This document shows, in pieces, positions 8,961 through 17,719 of a stretch of 49,593 bases of DNA. Position 1 is the first letter of the stretch. Each line of letters starts with the position of its first letter. The position numbers and the translations under genes are program-made. Source of the stretch: an uncultured Eubacteriales bacterium (GTDB lineage Bacteria > Bacillota > Clostridia > Oscillospirales > Acutalibacteraceae). The DNA is taken from positions 1 through 49,593 of the forward strand of contig OMYO01000012.1 of the NCBI GenBank assembly GCA_900315285.1. Reading direction: 5' to 3'. The notes beneath the pieces are model-generated. The model was not told the DNA's origin, ran no database searches, and saw only the letters and a program-made list of their open reading frames with translations.

Positions 8961-11456
8961 ATGGCATCGAAGAAAAAGCAGGGCAGCAAGCCCGGCGACA
9001 TATCCGAGCAGTTTGACTCCTACAATAAGATACCTGCCGAGAACGCGCCGCTGAGCCGCGGCCTGACCTCGGAACAGGTCTCCGCCCGCATGCGTGCCGG
9101 CATTGTGAACGCCAATGTGAACAGCGCTAGTAAGACCACGAAGCAAATCGTCAAGGAGAACGTGTTCACGTACTTCAATTTGATTTTTGTCATTATGGCC
9201 GTGCTCCTGCTCTCCGTGGGCTCCTACACGAACCTGTTCTTCATGGTCATCGTCATCTGCAACTGCCTCATCGGCATTGTCCAGCAACTGCGTTCCAAGA
9301 AAGCGGTCGACAAGCTCTCCATCCTGGCTGAGGAAAAAATCCGCACCCGCCGGGAAGGAAAAACAGAGGAAATCCCCTCTTCCGAGCTCGTCCGGGACGA
9401 CATCGTGGAATTTTCTACAGGACAGCAGGTCATTGCCGACGCCGTGGTCCGGGTCGGAGAAATCAGTGTCAACGAGTCCCTTCTCACCGGCGAGAGTGAC
9501 GCCATCAAGAAGGTTCCCGGTGACGAGTTGAAATCCGGTTCGACGGTCGTCACCGGAAAGTGCATCGCCCAGCTCACCCGGGTCGGCTCCGAGTCCTATG
9601 CCTCCCGCCTCACCACCGAGGCCAAGAGCAACGTGGAGGTCGGAAAGTCGGAGATGATGGCCTCCCTGGACAAGCTCATCAAAATCATCGGCATCATCCT
9701 CATCCCGGTGGGCATTTACCTGTTCTATACCCAGCGTTTCCAGCTCGGCATGACCATGAAGGCCACGGTCCAGTCCACGGTCGCCGCCCTCCTCGGCATG
9801 ATCCCCGAGGGCCTCTACCTCCTGACCTCCGTCGCCCTGGCGCTGGCGGTCATGCGGCTGACACGCCGCAAGGTCCTGGTCCGGGACATGAACTGTGTCG
9901 AGACTCTTGCCCGCGTCGACGTCGTGTGTGTCGACAAGACCGGTACCATTACGCAGCCGGGCATGGACGTCCAAAAGCTCATCAGCGTAGACGAGAACAA
10001 CGTCTCTGCGGACGAGCTGCAGGACATGTTAAACGCATTCTATACCACAATGGACGCGGACAACGACACGGCCATTGCCATGAAGAAAGCCTTCTACCGC
10101 AAGGACGGCGCACCGGGCTGGACGCCCGCCAAGGTCGTCCCGTTCATGTCGGAGAACAAGTACTCCGGCATCACGTTTGAGGGGAAGGGCAGCTACCTCA
10201 TCGGCGCGCCGGAATTCATTCTCGGAGAGCGCGCCCCCATCGTCTACCCTCTCACAGAGCCGTGGACGAATCAGGGCATGCGTGTGCTGCTTCTGGCCCA
10301 CACGGACGGGCTCATTGTAGATGACGAGGACAACAACGTTCTCGACAAGTCGAAGGTCAAGCCCATAGGCATCGTATGCATTACGAACCGCATCCGTGAG
10401 AATGCAGACAAGACATTCCAGTACTTTGCAAGCCAGGGCGTCACCATCAAGGTCATCTCCGGAGACAACCCACAGACCGTCTCCAGCGTTGCGAAGCAAG
10501 CCTGCATTGAGAATGCGGAAAAATATGTAGACGCAACGACACTGGACACGGACGAAAAAATCTATCAGGCCATTCAGGACTACACGGTCTTTGGTCGCGT
10601 CACCCCGCAGCAGAAGCTGAAATTTGTCGAGGCACTCAAGGCTCAGGGCCACACGGTCGCCATGACCGGTGACGGCGTCAACGACGTCCTCGCTCTGAAG
10701 GAGGCCAACTGCGGCATTGCCATGGCGTCCGGTTCCCAGGCCGCATCGCAGATCTCCTCTCTGGTCCTGCTGAACAACGACTTCGGTGCCATGCCGTCCA
10801 TCGTCAATGAGGGCCGCCAGGTCATCAACAACATCCAGCGCTCCGCCTCCCTGTTCCTCGTGAAGAACATCTTCTCGGTCATCTTTGCGGTGCTCGCCGG
10901 ACTCTTCAGCTGGCCCTACCCGCTGCAGCCCCTGCAGCTCTCCCTCATCAGCTCTCTCACCATCGGCTACCCCGCATTCTTCCTCTCTCTGGAGCCGAAC
11001 CACGACCGCTTCCACGGGCACTTCCTGTCGAATGTCCTGTACCGGGCGGCGCCCGGCGGACTGGCGGACGCGCTGCTCATGGTGCTTATTGAGCTGTACA
11101 TGAAGACGACCAACCTGCCTATGGATCAGCTCTACAGCATATCCTGCATTACCATGCTTCTGGTCGGAAACCTCATGCTCTGGGAGTATGCTAAGCCCCT
11201 GAACCACTACCGCAAGCTGGTCTGCGTGGTCTTCAGCCTCGCCTCCATCATTGCGGTCTGCATTATCCCGTTCACCATCTTCCGTGACTGGATCCAGCTC
11301 GCCCCCATCCACGGCTCCGGCTCCTGGTTCCTCCTCATCGTCATGGTGGTCATGAGTTACCCCGTCATCAAGCTCATGCAGAAATTCATGGAGAAAATGC
11401 GCGGCGTATACCGCTACTTCCGTGGAACAAACAAACCGCAGAAAGTTACCGAATAA
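8961..11456 (+). CDS. Cation-transporting P-type ATPase (CtpE/Ca-type)
   Basis: 831 residues. Family landmarks are in order: actuator loop LLTGES (near residue 178), phosphorylation motif DKTGTIT (near 324), nucleotide-domain KVISGDNPQT, and hinge TGDGVNDVLALKEA (near 570). Membrane helices lie near residues 75-115, 235-300 and in a C-terminal bundle (640-810). It has no N-terminal metal-binding CXXC or CPC motif, so heavy-metal export is unlikely. It resembles the calcium/magnesium-type HAD-IC pumps, including CtpE. GGGAGG lies 10 bases before the ATG, with TATAAT at about 8919. A strong terminator follows at 11479. The transported ion is not determined by sequence. Confidence 0.88.
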   Translation: MASKKKQGSKPGDISEQFDSYNKIPAENAPLSRGLTSEQVSARMRAGIVNANVNSASKTTKQIVKENVFTYFNLIFVIMAVLLLSVGSYTNLFFMVIVICNCLIGIVQQLRSKKAVDKLSILAEEKIRTRREGKTEEIPSSELVRDDIVEFSTGQQVIADAVVRVGEISVNESLLTGESDAIKKVPGDELKSGSTVVTGKCIAQLTRVGSESYASRLTTEAKSNVEVGKSEMMASLDKLIKIIGIILIPVGIYLFYTQRFQLGMTMKATVQSTVAALLGMIPEGLYLLTSVALALAVMRLTRRKVLVRDMNCVETLARVDVVCVDKTGTITQPGMDVQKLISVDENNVSADELQDMLNAFYTTMDADNDTAIAMKKAFYRKDGAPGWTPAKVVPFMSENKYSGITFEGKGSYLIGAPEFILGERAPIVYPLTEPWTNQGMRVLLLAHTDGLIVDDEDNNVLDKSKVKPIGIVCITNRIRENADKTFQYFASQGVTIKVISGDNPQTVSSVAKQACIENAEKYVDATTLDTDEKIYQAIQDYTVFGRVTPQQKLKFVEALKAQGHTVAMTGDGVNDVLALKEANCGIAMASGSQAASQISSLVLLNNDFGAMPSIVNEGRQVINNIQRSASLFLVKNIFSVIFAVLAGLFSWPYPLQPLQLSLISSLTIGYPAFFLSLEPNHDRFHGHFLSNVLYRAAPGGLADALLMVLIELYMKTTNLPMDQLYSISCITMLLVGNLMLWEYAKPLNHYRKLVCVVFSLASIIAVCIIPFTIFRDWIQLAPIHGSGSWFLLIVMVVMSYPVIKLMQKFMEKMRGVYRYFRGTNKPQKVTE

Positions 11457-11478
11457 AATTCATTTCATGAATTAATAA

Positions 11479-11517
11479 GGGCTGCATCGCCAAGTGGGGT
11501 GATGCAGCCCTTTTTTT
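11479..11517 (+). terminator. Terminator of the P-type ATPase gene
   Basis: GGGCTGCATCGCC and GGGTGATGCAGCCC form a hairpin followed by seven T. It lies 23 bp after the stop codon. It shares the GGGCTGCATC start with other terminators in the window. Confidence 0.92.
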
Positions 11518-11569
11518 ATGGTGTCAAATCATTGACGCTAATAGAGAAATTGTACCTTTGGCGAAGCAA

Positions 11570-11918
11570 CTCATACCAAGTCAATAATTCTGCCCTGCCT
11601 GGTTTGAGACAACTCCGTCGCCTTTTCACACAACTAATACCAAATCATTTATTCTTCTACTGTGGGTTTGAGACAACCTTGTGGTTTTTTCATGCAACTC
11701 ATACTTTGGGAGAGAATATAGCCCGCGTGGTATGAGCCTGACCAATCAAATCTGGCCAGTACTCATACTGGGAGAACATAATTCCGACACTTGGTATGAA
11801 TCACCTCCAAGGCAGCTCATACCATTTTTAGAATTTTATGGGATAAGGTATGAGTTCGATTGCGCTCAACCAATTTTTTCTCATACCACATCTCCTTTTT
11901 CATGGGACTTGGTATGAG
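11570..11918. repeat. Dyad array B (six 39-bp units, mostly 64-bp period)
   Basis: Units at 11570-11608, 11634-11672, 11698-11736, 11762-11800, 11816-11854 and 11880-11918. The left arm is close to CTCATACC and the right arm to GGTATGAG (GGTTTGAG in the first two). Every unit is 39 bp; starts are 64 bp apart except one 54-bp step. The stem is unrelated to array A, yet dyad length and spacing are almost the same. The array fills the space between two convergent genes, each with its own terminator, and is followed at 11942-11953 by ACTGAATCGCCC. No gene is seen in 11518-11987. Confidence 0.85.
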
Positions 11919-11987
11919 TTTGCCCGCTGGAAAGCCAAATACTGAATCGCCCATGAAAAACGCCACCCTCTCCGCCAAAAGCAGAAA

Positions 11988-12022
11988 GCCGCAGGGACAG
12001 ATAGGGAAACTGTCCTTGCGGT
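11988..12022 (-). terminator. Terminator of the lipase gene
   Basis: On the minus strand CCGCAAGGACAG pairs with CTGTCCCTGCGG across a short loop, followed by CTTTCTGCTTTT. It lies about 28 bp after the lipase stop codon. Confidence 0.75.
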
Positions 12023-12049
12023 CTTTAAAAAATAGTGGATATGATGCTG

Positions 12050-13243
12050 TCAGTCTGCGTCCGGGAGAGAGCGGTTCGTCGCAATAATTCGGTCCCAGGT
12101 CTCATAGTACTCCTTGCGGGAGCCGCTGTAGCCGTTCCAGAAAACATGGTCGTGCTTTACAACGGGCATGTTGTACCAGATGCCGGGCTTGAAGTCGTCG
12201 CCCCAATGGCCGTCCTCGTGCGGCGCATTGAATGGGGCGCTCTGGCCGGGCACGTTGACATAGCCATCGTTCGGGTACCAGGTCTCGTCAATTTCGTAGC
12301 CATGGGTCTCCTTCGGGAGAATCTGGCCGACGAACATGCCGGGGATAGTGCAGAAGAGGTTCGGAGAAGGCCACGCCAGATGCTTCCCGTTCGGGAGGGC
12401 GATGGAGTTGGATGTCCGCTGCGCAAAGTAGTAGATATGCGGGTCGGTGACCTGCTGCTCGTTGATCTTCTTGCAGTACTCGATGGTCATCTCATAGGTG
12501 GAGTTGTCCATGGGGTGCTCGGTAATATCCTTTGTGCCCTTGAAGAGTTTGACCGGATTCACAGGCTTGCCGACCTTGATGTCCTCCGAATAGGCGTTAA
12601 AGCCAAACTGCTGGTTGCCGAAGTCGAGGAACTTCATGAAGTGCGAGTTGCCGAGGAGGCCTGTGCCACCAAAAAGGATGGGATCGAGCACCGGAAATGC
12701 CTTCTGCTGCATGGTGGCCAGTGTCGTTCCGTTGTTGACGCCGGCGAGGGTCGTGACAGTGTGGATCAGGTTGCCGTGGCCGCCCTCAAACAGAGGAGAG
12801 AGATCTGCGGGGTCGGTCCCCTCCCGCTCTTCCGCCGAGCCCTGGACGCAGAGGTCGGCAAAGAATTTAACCGTGGGGCCGCCAAAAGAGTGGCCATAAA
12901 GGTTGATTTTTTTATGGGCATCGGTCTTTCCCAGATCCTCCAGAACGCCGTGCTCATAGGTCTTGCCGTAGCGCGCATGGCCATACTTTTCACTGTGCAC
13001 TTTTCCAAAGTCCACCGTGCCGCCGAACAGATATGCCCAGAGCTTGCAGCTCCGGTCCCAGAGGCTGTCATATGGGCCCTGAGCCGGCGAGTAGCACTCA
13101 ATACCTTTATTCTTCAGACGCTGCATGAGGTCTTTGCTGCCAAGCCCCCAGTAGTGCATGAGCTTGTACATGCCGTCAGTCTCGCCCCAGCCGGTAAAAC
13201 CGTGGAGGAATACGTTCGGGTAGTTGTTCAAATATTCTGCCAT
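12050..13243 (-). CDS. Lipase-like alpha/beta hydrolase (family I.5-like)
   Basis: 397 residues. The N-terminus VFLHGFTGWG is the oxyanion-hole segment of true lipases, and INLYGHSFGG carries the nucleophile Ser (G-x-S-x-G) near residue 120. The late HEDGHWGDDF probably holds the catalytic His, as in staphylococcal/Geobacillus-type lipases, which also show similar mid-protein insertions. There is no signal peptide from the chosen start, so it may act inside the cell, unlike most family members. The start ATG is preceded by GGAAAGGGAA, which lies in one arm of a perfect 13-bp inverted repeat that could hide the ribosome site. It is downstream of queF with a 132-bp gap. Confidence 0.8.
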   Translation of the reverse strand: MAEYLNNYPNVFLHGFTGWGETDGMYKLMHYWGLGSKDLMQRLKNKGIECYSPAQGPYDSLWDRSCKLWAYLFGGTVDFGKVHSEKYGHARYGKTYEHGVLEDLGKTDAHKKINLYGHSFGGPTVKFFADLCVQGSAEEREGTDPADLSPLFEGGHGNLIHTVTTLAGVNNGTTLATMQQKAFPVLDPILFGGTGLLGNSHFMKFLDFGNQQFGFNAYSEDIKVGKPVNPVKLFKGTKDITEHPMDNSTYEMTIEYCKKINEQQVTDPHIYYFAQRTSNSIALPNGKHLAWPSPNLFCTIPGMFVGQILPKETHGYEIDETWYPNDGYVNVPGQSAPFNAPHEDGHWGDDFKPGIWYNMPVVKHDHVFWNGYSGSRKEYYETWDRIIATNRSLPDAD

Positions 13244-13249
13244 AATGAG

Positions 13250-13337
13250 GTTCCCTTTCCTGGTTTCCCAGTTTCAATACGTTTGTACAGAAAGTGTCTG
13301 TTATCGTACATACTGAGAATATCACAGGAAAGGGAAC
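13250..13337 (-). promoter_or_regulatory. 13-bp inverted repeat enclosing the lipase leader and ribosome site
   Basis: CAGGAAAGGGAAC (13250-13262 read on minus) and GTTCCCTTTCCTG (13325-13337 read on minus) are perfect complements 62 bp apart. The downstream arm contains the lipase Shine-Dalgarno sequence, so the mRNA could fold to mask it. The upstream arm also lies between possible -35 TTGTAA and -10 TATTCT elements, so a two-site DNA operator is an alternative. Confidence 0.6.
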
Positions 13338-13375
13338 TTTTACAATAGTCTAATTTTTGTCGTTGAAATCCACGA

Positions 13376-13849
13376 TTATCGGTTATCCACTTTTTCCGGG
13401 TACAGATCATGCTGGGACAGCCGCTGCCATGCGACCTCCTCCCACTTCGTCCCGGGTCTGCCATAATTGCAGTACGGGTCAATGGAGATGCCGCCCCGGG
13501 GCAGGAACTTGCCCCAGACCTCAATGTACTTCGGATCCATAAGTTTAATGAGATCCTTCATGATAGTGTTCACGCAGTTTTCATGGAAGTCGCCGTGGTT
13601 TCGATAGCTGAAGAGATAGAGCTTCAGGGACTTGCTCTCCACCATACGCTCGCCAGGGACATAGGAAATAGTAATTGTGGCAAAGTCCGGCTGTCCGGTG
13701 ATGGGACACAGGCTCGTGAACTCCGGGCAGTTGAACTTCACAAAGTAGTCGTTGTCCGGGTGGCGGTTCTCGAACGTCTCGAGGACCGACGGGTCGTAGT
13801 CGTTCGGGTACTCGGTCTTGCCGGCACCCAGCTTCGTAATTCCCTCCAT
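13376..13849 (-). CDS. queF: NADPH-dependent 7-cyano-7-deazaguanine reductase QueF
   Basis: 157 residues, the short unimodular QueF form. It reduces preQ0 to preQ1. The segment [13 protein letters not shown] has the nucleophile Cys that forms the thioimide; [20 protein letters not shown] has the substrate-binding Glu and the family QueF motif. The start is the ATG at 13849, preceded by AGGAGG with 7-base spacing; a TTG two codons earlier overlaps the queC stop and is less likely. It is last in the queDECF operon, directly after queC. Confidence 0.95.
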   Translation of the reverse strand: MEGITKLGAGKTEYPNDYDPSVLETFENRHPDNDYFVKFNCPEFTSLCPITGQPDFATITISYVPGERMVESKSLKLYLFSYRNHGDFHENCVNTIMKDLIKLMDPKYIEVWGKFLPRGGISIDPYCNYGRPGTKWEEVAWQRLSQHDLYPEKVDNR

Positions 13850-13851
13850 GT

Positions 13852-14538
13852 TCAATCCTCCTTCAGAAGCGGATCCGTAACACCATTTGCCTCAAATGCA
13901 GCCTTCCGGTCAATGCAGGTTCCGCAAGTGCCGCAGGGCTTGTCGCCGCCCTCATAGCAGCTCCATGTGAGCTCATAGGGAACACCGAGTTCCAGCCCCT
14001 GCTTCACGACCTCGGCCTTACTGATTCCCACAAAGGGAGCCTCAATACGCACCTGATGGCCGCTCCCCTCCCAGACCGCCGTATTCATGGCGTCGTTGAA
14101 GACAGAGCTGCAGTCGGGATAGGCGTTGCCGGCAGCATCGTCTGCATGGGCGCCATAGAGGATGCGGTCGCAGTCCATGGACAGCGCAAAGCTTGCCGCC
14201 GTGGAGAGGAACAGTCCATTGCGGAACGGGACATAGGTGGAGACCGGCTTGCCGTCCGTCTCCTTCAGCTGCTCCGCATAGGATTTGTGGATGATCTCCT
14301 CCTCGGAGCCCTCCAGCAGCGAGCACTTGCTGTACTGGAAAATTTCCGAGAGATCATAGCTATAGAGGTCCACATGGTAGTAATCCGCCACCGCCTTGGC
14401 CGACTCCATTTCCTTTTGGTGTTTCTGCCCGTACAGAATAGAAAGCGCAACGACATTCTCCGCGCCGACCTCATGGATGGCCCGCGCCAGACAGGTGGAA
14501 CTGTCCACCCCGCCGCTCAATAGAACTAATGTTTTCAT
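13852..14538 (-). CDS. queC: 7-cyano-7-deazaguanine synthase QueC
   Basis: 228 residues. It converts carboxydeazaguanine to preQ0 using ATP and ammonia. The PP-loop motif [11 protein letters not shown] is at the N-terminus, and the zinc cysteines are in [15 protein letters not shown] near the C-terminus. The ATG at 14538 is chosen because AAGGGAG lies 8 bases upstream and the protein then begins with the conserved [10 protein letters not shown]; a longer reading frame would extend into queE. queE ends two bases before this start. Confidence 0.95.
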   Translation of the reverse strand: MKTLVLLSGGVDSSTCLARAIHEVGAENVVALSILYGQKHQKEMESAKAVADYYHVDLYSYDLSEIFQYSKCSLLEGSEEEIIHKSYAEQLKETDGKPVSTYVPFRNGLFLSTAASFALSMDCDRILYGAHADDAAGNAYPDCSSVFNDAMNTAVWEGSGHQVRIEAPFVGISKAEVVKQGLELGVPYELTWSCYEGGDKPCGTCGTCIDRKAAFEANGVTDPLLKED

Positions 14539-14540
14539 GG

Positions 14541-15209
14541 TCAGACTCCCTTCTTGTCCGGGTCCCAAATGAACTTGTGGATTTGCAGCTGCAGCGTCAC
14601 GCCGTTCATCCGGTGCTCTTTCATGTATTCCACGATGTCTGCGGGTTCAATCCGCCCGAAGACCGGGCTCAGATAGACGTGGCAGCGCTCCCGGAGGTCA
14701 TATCGGTTCATGACATCTCTGGCCACGTCCAGGTCCTCTCGGCTGCCACAGACGAATTTTACGGTATCCTCAGGGCAGAGCAGTTCATAGTTTTCCGGCA
14801 GCATGTGCCCCTGCATTCCGCTCCCAGGAAGTTTGCAGTCCAATGTGAAATATGGGCGATTCACCCTCTCCGCCATCGGACGAATATCTATGCTCCCATT
14901 GGTCTCAATTTCCGCAAGCGTCTCGGTCTCCTCCGCCAGGGTGTCCAGAAGAAGTCCAAGATCTTTTTGCAGCAGCGGTTCTCCCCCGGTCAGCGTCACA
15001 AGGCCTGCTCCAGACTTCCGCACCGCCTCCGCCAGCTGACGGTCTGTCCATTTTTCCGTAGGGACGCCGGGGCGATTTGCCCATTTTGTGTCACAGAACG
15101 AGCAGTTCAAATTGCAGCCGGGAAAACGGATAAAATAGGCGAGCTGGCCCGACCGGGGTCCTTCTCCGTTAATGCTGAGGAACTGTTCGGCAATTTGGTA
15201 CTCGCTCAT
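14541..15209 (-). CDS. queE: 7-carboxy-7-deazaguanine synthase QueE
   Basis: 222 residues. It is a radical SAM enzyme that rearranges carboxytetrahydropterin into carboxydeazaguanine. The cluster-binding motif CNLNCSFCDTKW (C-x3-C-x2-C) is near residue 32, with the N-terminal SINGEGPRSGQLAYFIRF typical of QueE, and the GGEP-like TGGEPLLQ near residue 77. Its start overlaps the queD stop by 4 bp, so translation is coupled. An in-gene copy of GCAAATCGCCC encodes ANRPG, and GTGAATCGCCC encodes VNRP. Confidence 0.95.
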   Translation of the reverse strand: MSEYQIAEQFLSINGEGPRSGQLAYFIRFPGCNLNCSFCDTKWANRPGVPTEKWTDRQLAEAVRKSGAGLVTLTGGEPLLQKDLGLLLDTLAEETETLAEIETNGSIDIRPMAERVNRPYFTLDCKLPGSGMQGHMLPENYELLCPEDTVKFVCGSREDLDVARDVMNRYDLRERCHVYLSPVFGRIEPADIVEYMKEHRMNGVTLQLQIHKFIWDPDKKGV

Positions 15210-15619
15210 GCCGTCACCTCATAGGTGGCACGGTTCTCGGGGGTCTCATAGACCGAGACCCGGATGAGACCGGGAATTTCCGGGGCCAGCTTTTCAAAGA
15301 AATAACGGGCCAGATTCTCCGCCGTGGGCCGGAACGGCACCATAACGATGCGGAAATTTTCCTCCCGCAGCGCCTGCAGTGTCGCCGGGCGCAGCGACCC
15401 CTCTTCCATGATGAGACTGTGGTCCATATCGTCAGCCATGGCCCGGAGTGCACCCTTTAGGTCCTTGAAGTCCATGACCATGCCGGTCTCACCCACGTCG
15501 GGAGCGGAGACCTCGGCGACCACTTTCCAGCGGTGGCCGTGCAGGTTGGCGCATTTTCCCGGGTAGCCGGACAAAAAATGGGCGGAGTCAAAGAAGGCTT
15601 CGGCGGATATTGTGATCAT
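15206..15619 (-). CDS. queD: 6-carboxytetrahydropterin synthase QueD
   Basis: 137 residues. It makes carboxytetrahydropterin from dihydroneopterin triphosphate. Zinc-binding histidines lie in FDSAHFLSGYPGKCANLHGH, which also holds the catalytic Cys; DMDHSLIME and the terminal YETPENRATY complete the family pattern. The ATG at 15619 is chosen because AGGATCAGG precedes it and homologues begin MITISAEAFFDSAHF; a longer frame runs back through the terminator and is rejected. First gene of queDECF, behind the probable preQ1 riboswitch. Confidence 0.95.
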   Translation of the reverse strand: MITISAEAFFDSAHFLSGYPGKCANLHGHRWKVVAEVSAPDVGETGMVMDFKDLKGALRAMADDMDHSLIMEEGSLRPATLQALREENFRIVMVPFRPTAENLARYFFEKLAPEIPGLIRVSVYETPENRATYEVTA

Positions 15620-15661
15620 TATTCCTGATCCTTTCCGTCCGTCTGCCCGCTCCGGCTCCGT

Positions 15662-15745
15662 AAAAAAGAAAACGCACAGGGAGACCCTGTGCACCAAAAG
15701 CCCTGGTTTTTTTTCGAGACAGGATGGTGCAAACGAACTGTCTTA
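15662..15745 (-). ncRNA. Probable preQ1-I riboswitch with terminator
   Basis: On the minus strand P1 AGACAG (15738-15743) pairs with CTGTCT (15717-15722). The loop begins TTC-GTT and ends with C just before the 3' strand of P1; an A-rich tail ends in AAC, which can pair with GTT across six A, the preQ1-I pseudoknot layout. An 8-bp terminator (GCACAGGG / CCCTGTGC, 15674-15692) with TTTTCTTTTTT follows. A rival helix TGCACCA (15725-15731) with TGGTGCA (15690-15696) would open the terminator base. The element sits 50 bp before queD, whose pathway makes preQ1. The loop is about 3 bases longer than the Bacillus subtilis form. Confidence 0.68.
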
Positions 15746-15772
15746 TTCCATTTGGAGAGATTTTGCAGTAGA

Positions 15773-15801
15773 ATTTTAACAAATACAGAGGGGAGTTTCA
15801 A
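15773..15801 (-). promoter_or_regulatory. Promoter of the queDECF operon
   Basis: On the minus strand: -35 TTGAAA (15796-15801), 17-bp spacer, -10 TAAAAT (15773-15778). Transcription would start about 23 bases before the riboswitch P1. It overlaps the leader and ribosome site of the divergent nadE. Confidence 0.65.
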
Positions 15802-15802
15802 T

Positions 15803-17719
15803 ATGAAATACGGTTTTATCAAGGCGGCCTGTCTCTCTCCCGAGGTTCGGCTCGCCGACTGCAGGGAGAATACCGCGCGCATTGAGGCCGCCGTCTCCGA
15901 GAACACAGACGCCCAGCTCCTGGTCTTCCCGGAGCTCTGCCTCACCGGCTACACCTGCGGAGACCTGTTCTTCCAGCAGACCCTGCTGGAAAATGCCCGG
16001 GAAAGTCTCAAGGAGCTGGCGGAGTTCACCACCGACATCAACAGCGTTGTCGTCGTCGGATTGCCGCTGCAGGTGGGCGGAAAAATCTACAATGTGGCCG
16101 CCCCGCTTGCAGGCGGAAAGGTCCTGGGCATCGTCCCGAAAACTTATCTTCCGAACTATGCGGAGTTCTATGAGAAGCGCCACTTTGAACGTGCCCCGGA
16201 CGGGGTCCGGGACATTGACATCGGCCTCGGCTACCCAGTGCCCTTCGGCACGGCCCTTACATTCGCCTGCCAGGATATGCCCGGCTTTGTCCTCGGCGTG
16301 GAGATCTGTGAGGACCTCTGGAGCCCGAACCCGCCCTCGACCCGCCTGGCGCGGGGCGGCGCCACCGTACTCGTGAACTGCAGTGCCAGTGATGAGACCG
16401 TCGGCAAGACCGAGTACCGCAGAGAACTGGTCCGGAACCAGTCCGCCCGCCTGCTCAGTGCCTATCTGTACGCCAGCGCCGGCTACGGAGAGTCCACGCA
16501 GGATATGACATTCGCGGGTCACTCCATTATTGCAGAAGACGGCAGAACGCTGGCGGAGCGCAAGCCGTTTTCGGCGGATATCTGCAAGACAGAAATCGAT
16601 GTAGACGCACTCATTCTCGAGCGCAGCCACAACACGTCCTTTGAGACCGCTCCCCTCACCTCGGTTCCATTCCATCTCAATGTAGTGGAAAACATACTGA
16701 CCCGTGAGATCGCCCGCTACCCCTTTGTACCATCCAATACCTCTCTGCGGGCAGAGCGCTGCGAGCTCATCTTCAACATCCAGGCAAGCGGCCTTGCCAA
16801 GCGTCTTCAGACCATAAACTCCAAAACCGCGGTCATCGGCATCAGTGGGGGACTGGACTCGTGCCTTGCGCTGTTGGTGGCTGTGCGGGCCATGAAATTG
16901 CTGAATCGCCCGGCATCGGATATCCTCACGGTCACCATGCCGTGCTTTGGAACCACGAAACGCACCCGTTCCAACGCAGAAATTCTCTGCGAACGCCTCG
17001 GCGTCTCCTTCCAGGAAATTGACATTACCGACACCGTCCGCTCCCACTTCCGGGACATCGGGCAGAGCGAGGACGACCTGAGCGTCACGTTTGAGAACGG
17101 TCAGGCACGCATCCGCACGCTGGAACTCATGGACGTGGCAAACAAGTCCGGCGGCATTGTTGTCGGCACTGGGGACCTCTCTGAGCTCGCCCTCGGATGG
17201 GCCACCTACAACGGCGACCACATGAGCATGTACGGCGTCAATGCCGGCGTGCCGAAGACCCTTGTGCGCCACATGGTCCGCTACGCCGCCGACACGGCCG
17301 AGGACGAAGAATTAAGCCGTGTCCTCATAGACATCCTGGAGACTCCGGTCAGTCCGGAGCTCCTGCCGGCCAAAGACGGCGAGATCTCCCAGAAGACCGA
17401 GAACCTCGTGGGACCCTATGAGTTACACGACTTTTATCTCTACTATGTACTGCGCTTCGGCTTCCCGCCGCGCAAAATTTTCCATCTGGCCAAAGCGGCC
17501 TTCCCGGACTACAGCGAGGAGGTCCTGCTCCACTGGTTGCAGAACTTCTACCGCCGGTTCTTTGCCCAACAGTTCAAGCGCTCCTGCCTGCCGGACGGCC
17601 CGAAAGTCGGTTCCGTCACGCTGTCCCCACGCGGGGACTGGAGAATGCCCTCCGACGCCTCCTCCCGCCTCTGGCTGGACGAGGTGACAGCCATCAAGAA
17701 AGAGATGGATCAGGAGTAA
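15803..17719 (+). CDS. nadE: Glutamine-dependent NAD+ synthase
   Basis: 638 residues, two domains. The N-terminal nitrilase-type amidase (about 1-300) has the Glu of FPELCLTGY, the Lys of VPKTYLPNY and the Cys of GVEICEDLW, and releases ammonia from glutamine. The C-terminal synthetase has the ATP-binding GISGGLDSCLALL near residue 350, and amidates nicotinic acid adenine dinucleotide. The ATG at 15803 follows GAGGGGAG; an upstream in-frame extension lacks homology. The 3' end overlaps the convergent SDR gene by 10 bp. Confidence 0.95.
   Translation: MKYGFIKAACLSPEVRLADCRENTARIEAAVSENTDAQLLVFPELCLTGYTCGDLFFQQTLLENARESLKELAEFTTDINSVVVVGLPLQVGGKIYNVAAPLAGGKVLGIVPKTYLPNYAEFYEKRHFERAPDGVRDIDIGLGYPVPFGTALTFACQDMPGFVLGVEICEDLWSPNPPSTRLARGGATVLVNCSASDETVGKTEYRRELVRNQSARLLSAYLYASAGYGESTQDMTFAGHSIIAEDGRTLAERKPFSADICKTEIDVDALILERSHNTSFETAPLTSVPFHLNVVENILTREIARYPFVPSNTSLRAERCELIFNIQASGLAKRLQTINSKTAVIGISGGLDSCLALLVAVRAMKLLNRPASDILTVTMPCFGTTKRTRSNAEILCERLGVSFQEIDITDTVRSHFRDIGQSEDDLSVTFENGQARIRTLELMDVANKSGGIVVGTGDLSELALGWATYNGDHMSMYGVNAGVPKTLVRHMVRYAADTAEDEELSRVLIDILETPVSPELLPAKDGEISQKTENLVGPYELHDFYLYYVLRFGFPPRKIFHLAKAAFPDYSEEVLLHWLQNFYRRFFAQQFKRSCLPDGPKVGSVTLSPRGDWRMPSDASSRLWLDEVTAIKKEMDQE

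Noticed and set aside
11570..11918. Helical phasing as the full explanation for array spacing
   Set aside because: 63 bp is six turns and the 54-bp step differs by about one turn, but the 50-bp period of arrays C and E is not a whole number of turns.
12035..13348. 437-codon plus-strand frame across the lipase gene
   Set aside because: Shadow of the lipase, which has the GHSFGG and oxyanion motifs.
15776..17272. Long open frame on the minus strand opposite nadE
   Set aside because: It is an antisense shadow of a GC-rich gene; nadE carries all family motifs and the antisense product matches nothing recognisable. The same applies to the long antisense frames at 10029-11312, 20505-22172, 22030-23055 and 4919-6433.
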